A DNA stretch of 64,000 nt from NCBI RefSeq assembly GCF_000009985.1, contig NC_007626.1, positions 4,085,943-4,149,942 on the forward strand, in the 5' to 3' direction. The translations under genes were made by a program, and so were the position numbers. Each line of letters opens with the position of its first letter. The stretch's first letter is position 1. Origin of the DNA: Paramagnetospirillum magneticum AMB-1 (lineage in GTDB: Bacteria > Pseudomonadota > Alphaproteobacteria > Rhodospirillales > Magnetospirillaceae). Shown piece after piece: positions 29,996 to 39,457 of this stretch. The notes below the pieces were generated by a model, which made no database searches, had not been told where the DNA came from, and saw nothing but the letters and a program-made list of their open reading frames with translations.

Positions 29996-31479
29996 CGGGG
30001 CGTCTGCTTGTTGCGGCGGTGTTGGCGGTTTTCCTGGCGGCCCCGGCCTGGGCCCGGGACGAGGAACCGCCGCCGCCCCTGCCCGCGCCCCGCGCCAAGG
30101 TGGTCACTCTGGGCTCGCCGTCCGAGGCCGCCCCCAGCCCGAGGCCCGGCACGCCGCAATCCCTGCGCGGCCTGTCCTCCGCCGCGGCGGAATCCATGCA
30201 GGTACCGGTGGGCAAGAGCATCGACCTGCCCCTGCCCGGCGCCGTCAAGGAGGTGGTGATCGGCAATTCCGACATCGCCGACGTGATCGTGCGCACCCCC
30301 CACATGGTGCACATCACCGGCCGGGCGGTGGGCCAGACCAACGTCTTCCTGATGGATCGCTCGGGCCGGGTCATGCGCCGCATCGACCTGGCGGTTGCCA
30401 TCGATTCCCAGGCGGTCAAGGACGCGCTGCGCGCCGTGCTGCCCGAGGAGCGGGCCATCACCGTGGAAGCGGTGGCCGACAGCCTGTATCTCTCGGGCTC
30501 GGTGAAGAACGACGGTGCCGCCCGCGACGCCAAGATGGTGGCGCGACGCTTCGTGGCCGACGACGGCAAGCTGGTCAACATGATCCGGGTGGTCAACGAG
30601 CAGCAGGTGCTGCTCCACGTCAAGGTGGCCGAGATCCAGCGCACGGTGCTCAAGGAGCTGGGCTTCGGGCTGACCGCCAACAAGTCCATTTCCCTGCCGG
30701 GCACTGCCAGCCTGAGTTCCTTCACCACCAGTTCCACCGTGGGCCTGATCGATTCGTCGAGCACCGCCATCTTCGGCACCGCCACCGTGACCGGCCTCGG
30801 CGCCCTGGCCGCCAATTTCAACATCCTGGAGAACCAGGGCCTGATCCGCACCCTGGTGGAGCCCAACCTGACGGCGGTGTCGGGCGAGACCGCCACCATG
30901 CTGGCCGGTGGCGAGCTGCCCATTCCCGTCTCCACCACCAACGGCTCCATCAGCGTCGAGTTCAAGCCCTATGGCGTGTTGCTGTCCTTCACCCCGGTGG
31001 TGCTCGATCCCGGCCGCCTCAGCCTCAAGATGAGCACCGAGGTCAGCGCCATCGATACCGCCAACAAGACCGCCATCACCACCACCATCTCGGTGCCGGC
31101 CTTCAAGGTGCGGCGGGCGGGATCGACGGTGGAGCTGCCGTCGGGCGGCTCGATCATGATCGCCGGGCTGCTGCAGAACGACATCACCGCCAACATCGCC
31201 GGACTGCCGGGGCTGATGGACCTGCCGGTGCTGGGGGCGCTGTTCCGCTCCAACGCCTTTCAGCGCAACGAGACCGAACTGGTGGTGATCCTGTCGGCCT
31301 ATGTGATCCGCCCGGTGGATCAGCCCAATCTCTCCACCCCCAATGACGGCTTCGCGCCCAGTTCGGACCTCAAGCGCTTCCTGCTGGGCCGGCTGCAGGA
31401 CACCTATACCACCCGGGGCAAGGGCGAGCCCGCCGCTCCGCCCGCCCTGCAGGGGCCCTACGGCCACATCGTCCAGTGA
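29992..31479 (+). CDS. cpaC: Flp pilus secretin CpaC/RcpA
   Basis: A 495-residue outer-membrane secretin. A signal peptide (LLVAAVLAVFLAAPAWA) is followed by a pilus N-domain (MQVPVGKSIDLPLPGAVKEV, IADVIVRTP), a BON-like segment (AITVEAVADSLYLSGSVKND) and the secretin domain (VLLHVKVAEIQRTVLKELGF, LVEPNLTAVSGETATMLAGG, PSGGSIMIAGLLQND). It forms the ring through which the pilus exits. The N-domain is repeated as a separate protein at 38393-38845. Confidence 0.94.
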   Translation: MTGRLLVAAVLAVFLAAPAWARDEEPPPPLPAPRAKVVTLGSPSEAAPSPRPGTPQSLRGLSSAAAESMQVPVGKSIDLPLPGAVKEVVIGNSDIADVIVRTPHMVHITGRAVGQTNVFLMDRSGRVMRRIDLAVAIDSQAVKDALRAVLPEERAITVEAVADSLYLSGSVKNDGAARDAKMVARRFVADDGKLVNMIRVVNEQQVLLHVKVAEIQRTVLKELGFGLTANKSISLPGTASLSSFTTSSTVGLIDSSSTAIFGTATVTGLGALAANFNILENQGLIRTLVEPNLTAVSGETATMLAGGELPIPVSTTNGSISVEFKPYGVLLSFTPVVLDPGRLSLKMSTEVSAIDTANKTAITTTISVPAFKVRRAGSTVELPSGGSIMIAGLLQNDITANIAGLPGLMDLPVLGALFRSNAFQRNETELVVILSAYVIRPVDQPNLSTPNDGFAPSSDLKRFLLGRLQDTYTTRGKGEPAAPPALQGPYGHIVQ

Positions 31480-31490
31480 GGAGGATCATC

Positions 31491-32186
31491 ATGACCCCGC
31501 TCCGCGCCCTCCTGCCCCTCCTGCTGCTGGCCGCCTGCGACCCCGCCGACCTGACCGAGCACGATTACCGCCTGTCCCATCCCATCGTCGTGGAGGAGAA
31601 AGCGGCGGTGGCCCTGTTCGCCCGCCCGGCCGAGGGCGCGGCGCTGTCCGACGCCGACCGCGACCGCCTGGGCCGCCTGGCCGAGGAATCCGCCCGGCGC
31701 GGCGCCGGCCCCATCCAGATCAGCGTCGGAGCCTTGCCGGGCGAGGAGGCGGGCGCCCTGGCCTTCGCCCAGACCCTGGCCGACACCCTGCGGGCCTGGG
31801 GCGTGGGGCCGGTCTCGGTTTCCGTGGCCGGCGGCGCCGACGCGGTGCCGCAGCCGGGAATCGCTCAGGTCCGCGTGCCGGTCTGGGAGGCCAAGGCCCC
31901 GGAATGCGGCAATTTCGAGCGCGGCCTCAACCCCAATTACAGCAATGCGCCCCACAGCAACTGGGGCTGCTCGATCCAGCGCAACAAGGCGCTGATGGTG
32001 CAAAACCCCGCCGATCTGGTCCGTGCCCGCGAAACCTCGGGCCGCGACGGAGCCCGCGCCACCACCGTGCTGGAGAAATACGGCAAGGGCGAAGCCACCG
32101 GCGCCGCCAAGGAAGGCATCGCCGCAGGCTCCACCTCGGACGTAGGCTCGTCGTCGGGCGCCAAGTCCTCCGGCGGGTCCAAGTAG
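31491..32186 (+). CDS. cpaD: Pilus assembly lipoprotein CpaD
   Basis: A 231-residue lipoprotein: signal LRALLPLLLLAAC with the lipobox cysteine, then DPADLTEHDYRLSHPIVV, the CpaD signature, and ECGNFERGLNPNYSNAPHSN with NWGCSIQRN near the middle. It is an accessory of the secretin at the outer membrane. The ATG at 31491 follows GAGGAGGATCATC. It lies between cpaC and cpaE in the expected order. Confidence 0.9.
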   Translation: MTPLRALLPLLLLAACDPADLTEHDYRLSHPIVVEEKAAVALFARPAEGAALSDADRDRLGRLAEESARRGAGPIQISVGALPGEEAGALAFAQTLADTLRAWGVGPVSVSVAGGADAVPQPGIAQVRVPVWEAKAPECGNFERGLNPNYSNAPHSNWGCSIQRNKALMVQNPADLVRARETSGRDGARATTVLEKYGKGEATGAAKEGIAAGSTSDVGSSSGAKSSGGSK

Positions 32187-32195
32187 GAGATTGCC

Positions 32196-33377
32196 ATGGT
32201 CCTCCGCCTGACCATCGAGGCGTTCTGCACCAGCCAAGAGACGGCCCAGGCCCTGCGCGCCGCCGGGGCCGAGCGGCAACTGGCCAAGTCGCGCCTCGCC
32301 CTGCTGGACGGCGGGCTGGCGGCGGCCATCGGCCATTACGCCGACCTGCCCACGCCCCAGGTGCTGGTGGTGGAGGAGAGCGACCCCGCCCTGCTGCGTT
32401 CGCGCCTCGACCAGCTGGCCGAGGTCTGCGTCGCCGGCACCAAGGTGGTGGTGATCGGCCCGGTCAACGACATCCGGCTGTACCGCGAACTGATGGCCAA
32501 GGGCGTCGCCGACTACCTGCCCGCCCCGGTCGTCCCCCGCCAACTGGCCGACAGCCTGACCGGCCTGTTCGCCGACCCGGCCTCGGCGCCCCGGGCCCGG
32601 GTGGTGGCCTGCTGGGGGGCGCGCGGCGGCACCGGCTCGTCCACCATGGCCCAGAACCTGGCCTGGGCGGCGGCGCGGCATCTGGCGGAGAAGGTCATTC
32701 TCATCGACCTGGACATCGCCTTCGGCACCTCCATCCTGGCCTTCAACCTGGAGGCCAAGCAAAGCGTCGCCGATGCCCTGGCCCATCCCGAGCGCCTGGA
32801 CGAGGTCCTGATGGACCGCTGCATGGCCGAATACGACGACCACCTCCAGGTGCTGGCGGCGCCGGGCGACGGACGCAGCCGCGTGGCCATGTCCTCCGAG
32901 GCAGTGGAGCATCTGGTCGAGCTGGCGTCGCGCATGGCGGCGCTGGTGGTGCTGGACGTCCCCCATGTCTGGGCGGAGTGGAGCGAAGGTCTGCTGGCCG
33001 CCGCCGACGAGGTGGTGATCACCGCCATTCCCGACTTCGCCTCCCTGCGCGACACCAAGGCGCTGCTGGAACTGCTGTCGCCGCGCCGCCAGGGCATGGC
33101 GGCGCCGCGCCTGGTGCTCAACCGGGCCGAGAACGGCCGCAAGGCGCAATTGTCGTCCAAGGACTTCGCCGACACCCTGAAGGTGGTGCCCGCCCTGACC
33201 GTCCCCGCCGACCCGGCCCTGTTCGGCGAGGCGGCCACCGAGGCCCGCATGCTGGCCGAGGTCTCGGCCAACCACAAGATCGTCCAATCCCTGGGCCAAC
33301 TGGCCGCGACCCTCAGCGGCAAGGCCGCGCCGGTGGGGCGCAAGCCCAAGGGCCTGCTGGACTGGCTGAGGAGGTAG
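32196..33377 (+). CDS. cpaE: Pilus localisation ATPase CpaE/TadZ
   Basis: A 393-residue protein. An N-terminal receiver-like domain (residues ~1-125) is followed by a ParA/MinD-type ATPase domain. The P-loop reads ARGGTGSSTMAQNLAW: the lysine of a normal GK[ST] loop is replaced, as in several CpaE/TadZ proteins. Further motifs are LIDLDIAFGT (Walker A') and LVVLDVPHVWAEW (Walker B). It places the Tad machine in the cell. cpaF follows 3 bases later. Confidence 0.9.
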   Translation: MVLRLTIEAFCTSQETAQALRAAGAERQLAKSRLALLDGGLAAAIGHYADLPTPQVLVVEESDPALLRSRLDQLAEVCVAGTKVVVIGPVNDIRLYRELMAKGVADYLPAPVVPRQLADSLTGLFADPASAPRARVVACWGARGGTGSSTMAQNLAWAAARHLAEKVILIDLDIAFGTSILAFNLEAKQSVADALAHPERLDEVLMDRCMAEYDDHLQVLAAPGDGRSRVAMSSEAVEHLVELASRMAALVVLDVPHVWAEWSEGLLAAADEVVITAIPDFASLRDTKALLELLSPRRQGMAAPRLVLNRAENGRKAQLSSKDFADTLKVVPALTVPADPALFGEAATEARMLAEVSANHKIVQSLGQLAATLSGKAAPVGRKPKGLLDWLRR

Positions 33378-33380
33378 GCC

Positions 33381-34769
33381 ATGTTCGGCCGACGCTCGGC
33401 TCCCCCCGACCCCAAGTCCGCGGCCCCACGCGAGACGGCCAAGGCGGCGACGGCAACGCCCCTGGCCCAGCCGGCGCCCGGACGCGGAGCCGAGCCCGAC
33501 CAGCGCCTGTCCGACATCAAGATCGCCATCTTCAACGACCTGATCGATTCCGTGGACCCCACCGAGCTGGGCAAGCTGGAACCGGCCCAGGTGCGCGAAG
33601 AGATCTCGGACATCGTCGCCGAGATCATCTCCATGCGGAACCTGGTGATCTCGGCCGCCGAGCAGCAGGTGGTGATCGCCGACATTTGCAACGACGTGCT
33701 GGGCCTGGGGCCGCTGGAACCCCTGATCGCCCGCGACGACATCGCCGATATCATGGTCAACGGCGCCGGCAAGGTCTACATCGAGACCGAGGGCCGCATC
33801 GAGCTGACCGACATCAAGTTCCGCGACAACGCCCAGCTGATGAACATCTGCCAGCGCATCGTGGCGGCGGTGGGCCGCCGGGTGGATGAATCCAGCCCCA
33901 TCTGCGACGCCCGTCTGGCCGACGGCTCACGCGTCAACGTCATCGTGCCGCCCCTGGCCATCGACGGGCCGACGCTCACCATCCGCAAATTCAAGCGCGA
34001 GAAGCTGACCCTGGAAAAGCTGGTGGAGTTCGGCTCGCTGTCCGCCCCGGCCGCCCGCGTGCTGCAGATCGCCTCGGCGGTGCGCTGCAACATCCTGATT
34101 TCGGGCGGCACCGGCTCGGGCAAGACCACCTTGCTCAATTGCATGACCCGCTACATCGACCAGACCGAGCGCATCGTCACCTGCGAGGACGCCGCCGAGC
34201 TGCAATTGCAGCAGCCCCACGTGGTGCGCCTGGAAACCCGCCCGCCCAACCTGGAAGGCGCCGGCGCCGTGACCATGCGCGATCTGGTGAAGAACTGCCT
34301 GCGCATGCGGCCCGAACGCATCATCGTCGGCGAGGTGCGCGGCCCCGAGGCCTTCGACCTGCTCCAAGCCATGAATACCGGCCATGACGGCTCCATGGGC
34401 ACCATCCACGCCAACACCCCCCGGGACGCCCTGTCGCGCGTCGAGAACATGGTGGCCATGGGCGGCTATTCCCTGCCGGCCAAGGCGGTGCGCGAACAGA
34501 TCGCCTCGGCGGTCAACGTCATCGTCCAGGCGTCGCGCCTGCGCGACGGCTCGCGCAAGATCACCCACATCACCGAGGTGGTGGGCATGGAGGGCGAGGT
34601 CATCACCTTGCAGGACCTGTTCGTCTTCGAATTCGAGGGCGAGGATTCGCGGGGTCGTATCCTGGGCCGCCACCGGCCCACCGGCCTGCGCCCCGCCTTT
34701 TGGGACCGCGCCCGCTATTACGGCCTGGAGCGCGATCTGGCCGAGGCCCTGGGAGAGGTCCATGTTTGA
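33381..34769 (+). CDS. cpaF: Pilus assembly ATPase CpaF/TadA
   Basis: A 462-residue secretion ATPase. Walker A is [13 protein letters not shown]; the Asp box and Walker B follow ([34 protein letters not shown]) and the His box includes [20 protein letters not shown]. It powers both assembly and retraction in Tad systems at the inner-membrane cytoplasmic face. It overlaps tadB by 8 bases. Confidence 0.96.
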   Translation: MFGRRSAPPDPKSAAPRETAKAATATPLAQPAPGRGAEPDQRLSDIKIAIFNDLIDSVDPTELGKLEPAQVREEISDIVAEIISMRNLVISAAEQQVVIADICNDVLGLGPLEPLIARDDIADIMVNGAGKVYIETEGRIELTDIKFRDNAQLMNICQRIVAAVGRRVDESSPICDARLADGSRVNVIVPPLAIDGPTLTIRKFKREKLTLEKLVEFGSLSAPAARVLQIASAVRCNILISGGTGSGKTTLLNCMTRYIDQTERIVTCEDAAELQLQQPHVVRLETRPPNLEGAGAVTMRDLVKNCLRMRPERIIVGEVRGPEAFDLLQAMNTGHDGSMGTIHANTPRDALSRVENMVAMGGYSLPAKAVREQIASAVNVIVQASRLRDGSRKITHITEVVGMEGEVITLQDLFVFEFEGEDSRGRILGRHRPTGLRPAFWDRARYYGLERDLAEALGEVHV

Positions 34770-35754
34770 GGCCCTCGCCCGCCTGCCGCCCGAGATCGCC
34801 GTGCTGGTGGCGGTGCTGCTGGTCGCCCTGGTGGTGCTGGGCTGGGCCTTGGTCAGCCTGATTCACGGCCCCCGCGCCAGGCTGAAGCGCCGTCTGGCCG
34901 CGGTGGCCGGCGGCCAGACGTCATCGCGCCGGACGGCCGTCCGCGGCCCCCAGCGCAAATCGGTGCAGGCCCGCCTGAAGGCGGTGGAGGGCTCGCGCCA
35001 GCGCCATTTCGGCTGGCGCTTTCGGGAACAGCTGATGCAGGCGGGCTGGCGGCTGGAGGTCTGGCAGTATCTGGCGGGCTGCGCCGTCCTGGCCCTGCTG
35101 GTACTGGGAATCGGCGAAGCTTCCGGCCTGCCCCTGGTGTGGAGCGGTCTGGCCGCCCTCTGCCTGGGACTCGGCATCCCCAAGCTGGTGCTGGGCATGG
35201 CGGCGGGCAAGCGCCTCAAGGCCTTTGCCTCCCAGTTCGCCGATGCCCTGGACGTGGTGGTGCGCGGCATCCGCTCGGGCCTGCCCTTGGGCGAGTGCAT
35301 CGCCATCATCGGCCGCGAGATGCCCGACCCGGTCGGCGCCGAGTTCCGCCAGATCACCGAGGGCACCCGCATCGGCCTGACCCTGCACGAGGCCCTGGGC
35401 CGGGCGGTGGAGCGCATGCCCATGGCCGAGATGCGCTATTTCGCCATCGTGCTGGCCATCCAGCAGCAGACCGGCGGCAATCTGGCCGAGACCCTGGCCA
35501 AGCTGTCCGACGTGCTGCGCGCCAGAAAGCGCATGCGCGACAAGGTCCAGGCCTATGCCGCCGAAGCCCGCGCCTCGGCCGCCATCATCGGCTCGCTGCC
35601 CCTGGTGGTGGTCGGCATGCTGGGTCTGGTGGCGCCCCAGTACATCGCGCTGCTGTTCACCAGCGACTTAGGCAACATCCTGCTGGCCATCGGCGTCGGA
35701 ACCGAGGCCATGGGGGTGCTGGTCATGCGCAACATGATCAATTTCGACATCTGA
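34762..35754 (+). CDS. tadB: Tad pilus inner-membrane platform protein TadB
   Basis: A 330-residue protein with N-terminal helix (IAVLVAVLLVALVVLGWALV), two central helices, a T2SF domain (FASQFADALDVVVRGIRSGL, IQQQTGGNLAETLAKLSDVL) and a final pair of helices. The ATG at 34762 overlaps the end of cpaF; earlier in-frame starts lie inside cpaF. It pairs with TadC to form the platform. Confidence 0.93.
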   Translation: MFEALARLPPEIAVLVAVLLVALVVLGWALVSLIHGPRARLKRRLAAVAGGQTSSRRTAVRGPQRKSVQARLKAVEGSRQRHFGWRFREQLMQAGWRLEVWQYLAGCAVLALLVLGIGEASGLPLVWSGLAALCLGLGIPKLVLGMAAGKRLKAFASQFADALDVVVRGIRSGLPLGECIAIIGREMPDPVGAEFRQITEGTRIGLTLHEALGRAVERMPMAEMRYFAIVLAIQQQTGGNLAETLAKLSDVLRARKRMRDKVQAYAAEARASAAIIGSLPLVVVGMLGLVAPQYIALLFTSDLGNILLAIGVGTEAMGVLVMRNMINFDI

Positions 35755-35784
35755 GGAGGGCAGGATGTTTGTTCGCACTCTCCC

Positions 35785-35892
35785 CTGTCATCCTGAGCGT
35801 AGCGAAGGATCTCCGTCCGGCACGGCGGTTCAGGGTCGTAATAGGTGGAGCAGGACGAGATCCCTCCTCCCGATGGTCGTCGGGATGACGGG
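35785..35892. repeat. Palindromic repeat element between tadB and tadC
   Basis: The segment runs from GTCATCCTGAGCGTAGCGAA to CGTCGGGATGACGGG; its ends (GTCATCC / GGATGAC) are inverted repeats. The motif CATCCTGAGCG-AGCGAAGGATCT is familiar as a dispersed repeat in unrelated bacterial genomes (from memory, unchecked). It separates two genes that are usually adjacent and pushes the tadC ribosome site next to the repeat end. Confidence 0.6.
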
Positions 35893-35904
35893 CCGGGTGA
35901 AGCC

Positions 35905-36864
35905 ATGCTGACCACCCTCATCATGCTGACGGCGGCCCTGGCGGCGGCGGCGTCGGTGCTGGCCGTCGCCCTGCCGCTGCTGGCCCGCGACCGCCGGGCG
36001 TCGCGCATCAAGGCGGTCTCCAACCGTCGCCGCGAATTGTCCGAGCGCCAGAAGGCGGAGCTGGATCAGGCCCGCGCCACCAGCCGCCGGCGGGGCGCCA
36101 GGCCGCAGCGCCGCGTCGCCCTGATGCGGGCGGTCATCGACCGGCTGAAACTGCAGGACCTGCTGGAGGCCAAGGCGCTCCGGGCCCAACTGGCCTGTGC
36201 GGGCTGGCGCAGTCAGGCGGCGCCGCTGACCTTCATCTTCGCCCGCGTGGCCTTGCCGGTGATCCTGCTGGCCCTGGGCCTGATCTACGCCACCACCCTG
36301 TTCGACGAGCAGCCGCTGATGATCCGCGCCTTGATCCTGGCGGCGGCCATGGGCATCGGCGCCCTGCTCCCCAATATCTGGCTCACCAACGCGGTTCAGA
36401 AGCGGCAGATGGCGCTGAGCCGCGCCTTTCCCGACGCGCTGGACCTCATCGTCATCTGCGTCGATGCCGGACTGTCGGTGGAGACGGCGCTGGGCCGGGT
36501 CACCGAGGAAATGATGATCAGCGCCCCCGAGATGGCCGAGGAGATCGGACTGACCGCCGCCGAGCTGGCCTTCCTGGCCGACCGCCGCCATGCCTGGGAG
36601 AACTTCGCCGAGCGCACCGGCCTGCCCCAGGTCAAGTCGCTGGCCACCGCCCTCATCCAGTCGGAGAAATACGGCACGCCGGTGGCTCAGGCCCTGAAGG
36701 TCATTTCCCAGGAAAACCGCGAGGGCCGCATGGCCGCCGCCGAGAAGAAGGCCGCCGCCCTGCCGGCCAAGCTGACCGTGCCGATGATCGTCTTCTTCCT
36801 GCCGGTGCTGTTCCTGATCATCGCCGGCCCGGCGGCGATCCAGGTGTCAGGGATGATGAAGTAA
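35905..36864 (+). CDS. tadC: Tad pilus inner-membrane platform protein TadC
   Basis: A 319-residue protein with the TadB-like layout: N-terminal helix (LTTLIMLTAALAAAASVLAV), central helices, T2SF domain (SRAFPDALDLIVICVDAGLS, FAERTGLPQVKSLATALIQS) and C-terminal helix (MIVFFLPVLFLIIAGPAAIQ). The start is set at 35905 because the open frame upstream is the palindromic repeat, not coding sequence. Its stop codon touches the second copy of the 148-bp repeat. Confidence 0.92.
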   Translation: MLTTLIMLTAALAAAASVLAVALPLLARDRRASRIKAVSNRRRELSERQKAELDQARATSRRRGARPQRRVALMRAVIDRLKLQDLLEAKALRAQLACAGWRSQAAPLTFIFARVALPVILLALGLIYATTLFDEQPLMIRALILAAAMGIGALLPNIWLTNAVQKRQMALSRAFPDALDLIVICVDAGLSVETALGRVTEEMMISAPEMAEEIGLTAAELAFLADRRHAWENFAERTGLPQVKSLATALIQSEKYGTPVAQALKVISQENREGRMAAAEKKAAALPAKLTVPMIVFFLPVLFLIIAGPAAIQVSGMMK

Positions 36865-37012
36865 TACCAGCCTGCGTTGAGTGAAACTCATCGCGGGTTG
36901 GATAGGCCCAAAGGGCCGCGCGCCTTATGGCGCGGGAGGCAAGGGCGCGGAGGCGCCCGCCCCGCCGCGTGAGGGCGTTGCGGTGATCGGTTTCGATCAC
37001 CGCGACTGGAAT
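36864..37012. repeat. Dispersed ~149-bp intergenic repeat, copy 2
   Basis: Closely matches 6470-6617 in the same orientation; ends ATACCAG and CTGGAAT, a degraded form of the ATACCAA/TTGGTAT inverted ends of copy 1. It begins on the last base of the tadC stop codon. A possible third end fragment (ATACCAGTTGAGTG) is at 37343. Confidence 0.75.
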
Positions 37013-37344
37013 AAGCCTGCCCGCCCGCGGTGATAGGTGGGCGGCAAGGGATGCGGCGGAGCGCATCGGCGCTTCATTTCCAGGGTGCAGGCCTTGCCGC
37101 AATGCCGGTCCATTTCATGCAGCCGCCACCGGCCCGGTTCGAACCATTTGCGGGCGAACCTCTCGGCCTCGGCCCGGTCGGCGAATTTCGCCTCGTCGAA
37201 CTTCACCACGCTGTAGGCGGTGGCGCCACGGCCCTTGAGCCACTCCACCATCTCCATGAGAAGGTCGACCTGGTGCCCGCCCCAAATATTGGCGGCGCCA
37301 CGGATGCAATATTTCATGTCTGGTGGCGTGCGCTGCTTGGTCAT
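36997..37344 (-). CDS. Small hypothetical protein
   Basis: A 115-residue open frame (a shorter start MKYCIRGAANIWGG at 37317 is equally possible). It contains WGGHQVDLLMEMVEWLKGRG, FADRAEAERFARKWFEPGRW and three cysteines (MKYC, RHCGKAC). The composition is protein-like, with an amphipathic helix and regular codon use, but I do not recognise the family. Its last few codons run into the dispersed repeat, so its C-terminus may have been altered by that insertion. It lies between the two halves of the tad locus. Confidence 0.5.
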   Translation of the reverse strand: MTKQRTPPDMKYCIRGAANIWGGHQVDLLMEMVEWLKGRGATAYSVVKFDEAKFADRAEAERFARKWFEPGRWRLHEMDRHCGKACTLEMKRRCAPPHPLPPTYHRGRAGLFQSR

Positions 37345-37506
37345 ACCAGTTGAGTGCCGTTGACTGTGCTTTCGACACAGTCATCCTGCCGACCAAGGAT
37401 TATTTATCACACGACCTTATTGAAACAACTTTCGCCGATATTCGCCGATTCGGCGCAATCCTGGCGGAATTTGTGTCGCGGCACGACACAGCCGACACCG
37501 TCAGGC

Positions 37507-38277
37507 TCAGCGTCGCGCCGAAGCCGCCAGGGCGCGCAAGGTCTCGGCATTGGCCTTGGCCTGCTCCGGCGACAGGTCGCGCCGCGCCATGCGCTCGGCC
37601 TCGGCCCCGTTGCCCTTGAGCGCCAGCAGCAAGGCCAGATTCTGACGCACCTGGGCGGTGGCGGCGGGCAGGTCGGCGGCCCGGCTCAGGGTCGCCAGCG
37701 CCGCATCCAACTGTCCGGACAGAGCCTGGGACAGGCCGAGATTGTTCAGCACGGCGGCGTTGTCGGGAGTGATCTCCAGGGCCTTGGCATAGGCGGCCTG
37801 GGCCTCGGCGGCATGGCCCTGGGAATCCAGCGCCACGCCCAGGGTGGAGTGGATATCCCAATTGCCCGGGGCCAGAATCCGCGCCTCTTCCAGGCTCTTG
37901 ATGGCCAGACCGGCCCGGTCGGCGGCCAGATAATCCTTGCCCATTTCCAGCAGGCTGGCTGCCTCGCGGCTGTTGCGGGCGAGATGAGCCTGCATCAGGT
38001 CGGCCGCCGCCTGCCCCTGGCCGGAATAGCGCAGGTTGCGCGCCAGGGCGACGGCCAGCCCGCCGTCGTCGGGCCGGCGCTGATACAGGGTGGACAGATG
38101 CTGGACGGCGCCCTGATAGTCGCGGCCGGCCTCGGCCGCCTGGGCGGCGGCACGCAAGCTGGGCTCGACCCCCGCGGACATGCCGCCGCTCTCGCCCAGC
38201 CCCCCGGTCAGGGAGCAGGCCGACAGCATCAGGGCCAGGGCCAGGGGCAGGGGCTGAGCGGCAAAACGGGCTTTCAT
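37507..38277 (-). CDS. tadD: TPR lipoprotein TadD
   Basis: A 256-residue lipoprotein: signal with lipobox ALALMLSAC, then at least four tetratricopeptide repeats (DYQGAVQHLSTLYQRRPDDG; AGLAIKSLEEARILAPGN; HAAEAQAAYAKALEITPDN; QLDAALATLSRAADLPA). The start at 38277 (MKARFAAQ) is preferred to 38310 because it places the signal peptide normally. TadD is a periplasmic/outer-membrane assembly factor of the pilus. It is divergent from the pilus N-domain gene. Confidence 0.88.
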   Translation of the reverse strand: MKARFAAQPLPLALALMLSACSLTGGLGESGGMSAGVEPSLRAAAQAAEAGRDYQGAVQHLSTLYQRRPDDGGLAVALARNLRYSGQGQAAADLMQAHLARNSREAASLLEMGKDYLAADRAGLAIKSLEEARILAPGNWDIHSTLGVALDSQGHAAEAQAAYAKALEITPDNAAVLNNLGLSQALSGQLDAALATLSRAADLPAATAQVRQNLALLLALKGNGAEAERMARRDLSPEQAKANAETLRALAASARR

Positions 38278-38392
38278 GATCCGGACTCCGTGAATTCGTC
38301 CATTGTTCATAGACCTTTGTGAAGACTACCACTGTGGCGCGCTTCATTCATGTCTATGATGGCGGCGTCACCATAACCGGTCGAGGCGCGCC

Positions 38393-38845
38393 ATGAAGGC
38401 CCGGCAATCCCTGTTCCTGATGCTTGCCGCCCTGCTGTGGGCCGCCCCCCTGGCCGCCCGGGCCACCGAGGCGCTGGAAATCCCCCTGGGCGGCGCCACG
38501 CTGCTGCCCATGCGGGGCGTCGCCCGCTCGGTGGTGGTGGGCAATCCCGCCATCGCCGACGTCACCGTCGACGGGCCGCGCACCATCACGGTGTTCGGCA
38601 AGGCGCCCGGCGGCACCACCCTGGCGGTGCTCGATGCCGGCGGCGGTGTGCTGGTGCAGCGCCAGGTGGTGGTTCTGGCCGGCGGCGAGACGTCGGTGAC
38701 CCTGCGCTACGGCACGGGCAAGACCTGGGTCCCGGGCGGCGCCACCGCCATCGTCGATTGCGGCCCCACCGCCTGTGCCCCCGCCAACACCCTGGCGGGC
38801 GAGAGCCCCTACAAGGCCAAAGGCGTCGGTCCGGCTCCCCGATAA
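38393..38845 (+). CDS. Standalone pilus/secretin N-domain protein
   Basis: A 150-residue exported protein: signal peptide (LFLMLAALLWAAPLAARA), then the same N-domain as CpaC (LEIPLGGATLLPMRGVARSV, NPAIADVTVDGPRTITVFGK). It lacks the secretin domain. The last 40 residues have two cysteines (VDCGPTACAP) that could form a disulphide. It probably interacts with the CpaC ring. It heads the tadE-F-G group. Confidence 0.82.
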   Translation: MKARQSLFLMLAALLWAAPLAARATEALEIPLGGATLLPMRGVARSVVVGNPAIADVTVDGPRTITVFGKAPGGTTLAVLDAGGGVLVQRQVVVLAGGETSVTLRYGTGKTWVPGGATAIVDCGPTACAPANTLAGESPYKAKGVGPAPR

Positions 38846-38929
38846 TCCTTGTGGATTTGTGACCCTCACCACGGAATATGACGTTCGGTCATGTCATCAT
38901 AGGGCCCTGATCACCTCAGAGGCGATGTC

Positions 38930-39457
38930 ATGGTCCGGGCTCTGCTGCACATGTTGGGAATTCTGAAGCGCGACCGGCGTGGGTCGGTGACGCTGGAATA
39001 TTCCATCCTGCTGCTGCCGGCGCTGATGATCCTGTTCGGCACCTTCGAGATGGGGATGGTGATCTTTGAGAATTCGGTGGTGGAGGGCGCCACCCGCGAC
39101 GCGGCCCGGCGCCTGCGCACCGGCCAGGCCCAGACCAGCGCCAACCCCGCCTCCACCTTCCAGCAGACGTTCTGCGCCTCGCTGTTCAGCCTCTACAAGT
39201 GCTCGTCCTTCACCTTCGACGTGCGCAGCTTCTCCGACTTCACCACCATCGCCCTGCCCGCCCCCCAGTTCGACGCCCAGGGCAACGTCACCAACGCCCA
39301 GTTCACGCCGGGCGGGGCGGGCACCATCACCACAGTGCGGGTGATCTACCGCCATGTCTTCTCGACGCCGCTGATCGGGTCGCTGATGGGGGCCGGGACC
39401 GGCAACACCCTGGGCATCACCGCCACCGCCGTGTTCAAGACGGAGCCCTATTCATGA
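38930..39457 (+). CDS. tadE: TadE-like pseudopilin
   Basis: A 175-residue protein with a class-IVb-like leader: RDRRG/SVTLEYSILLLPALM, with Glu5 after the cleavage site, then a hydrophobic helix and an extracytoplasmic domain with two cysteines. Processed by CpaA. It overlaps the next pseudopilin by 4 bases. Confidence 0.9.
   Translation: MVRALLHMLGILKRDRRGSVTLEYSILLLPALMILFGTFEMGMVIFENSVVEGATRDAARRLRTGQAQTSANPASTFQQTFCASLFSLYKCSSFTFDVRSFSDFTTIALPAPQFDAQGNVTNAQFTPGGAGTITTVRVIYRHVFSTPLIGSLMGAGTGNTLGITATAVFKTEPYS

Noticed and set aside
31343..33889. An 848-codon forward frame across cpaD-cpaF
   Set aside because: It lies in another frame of well-supported cpa genes and is composed of Arg/Pro/Gly-rich low-complexity sequence.
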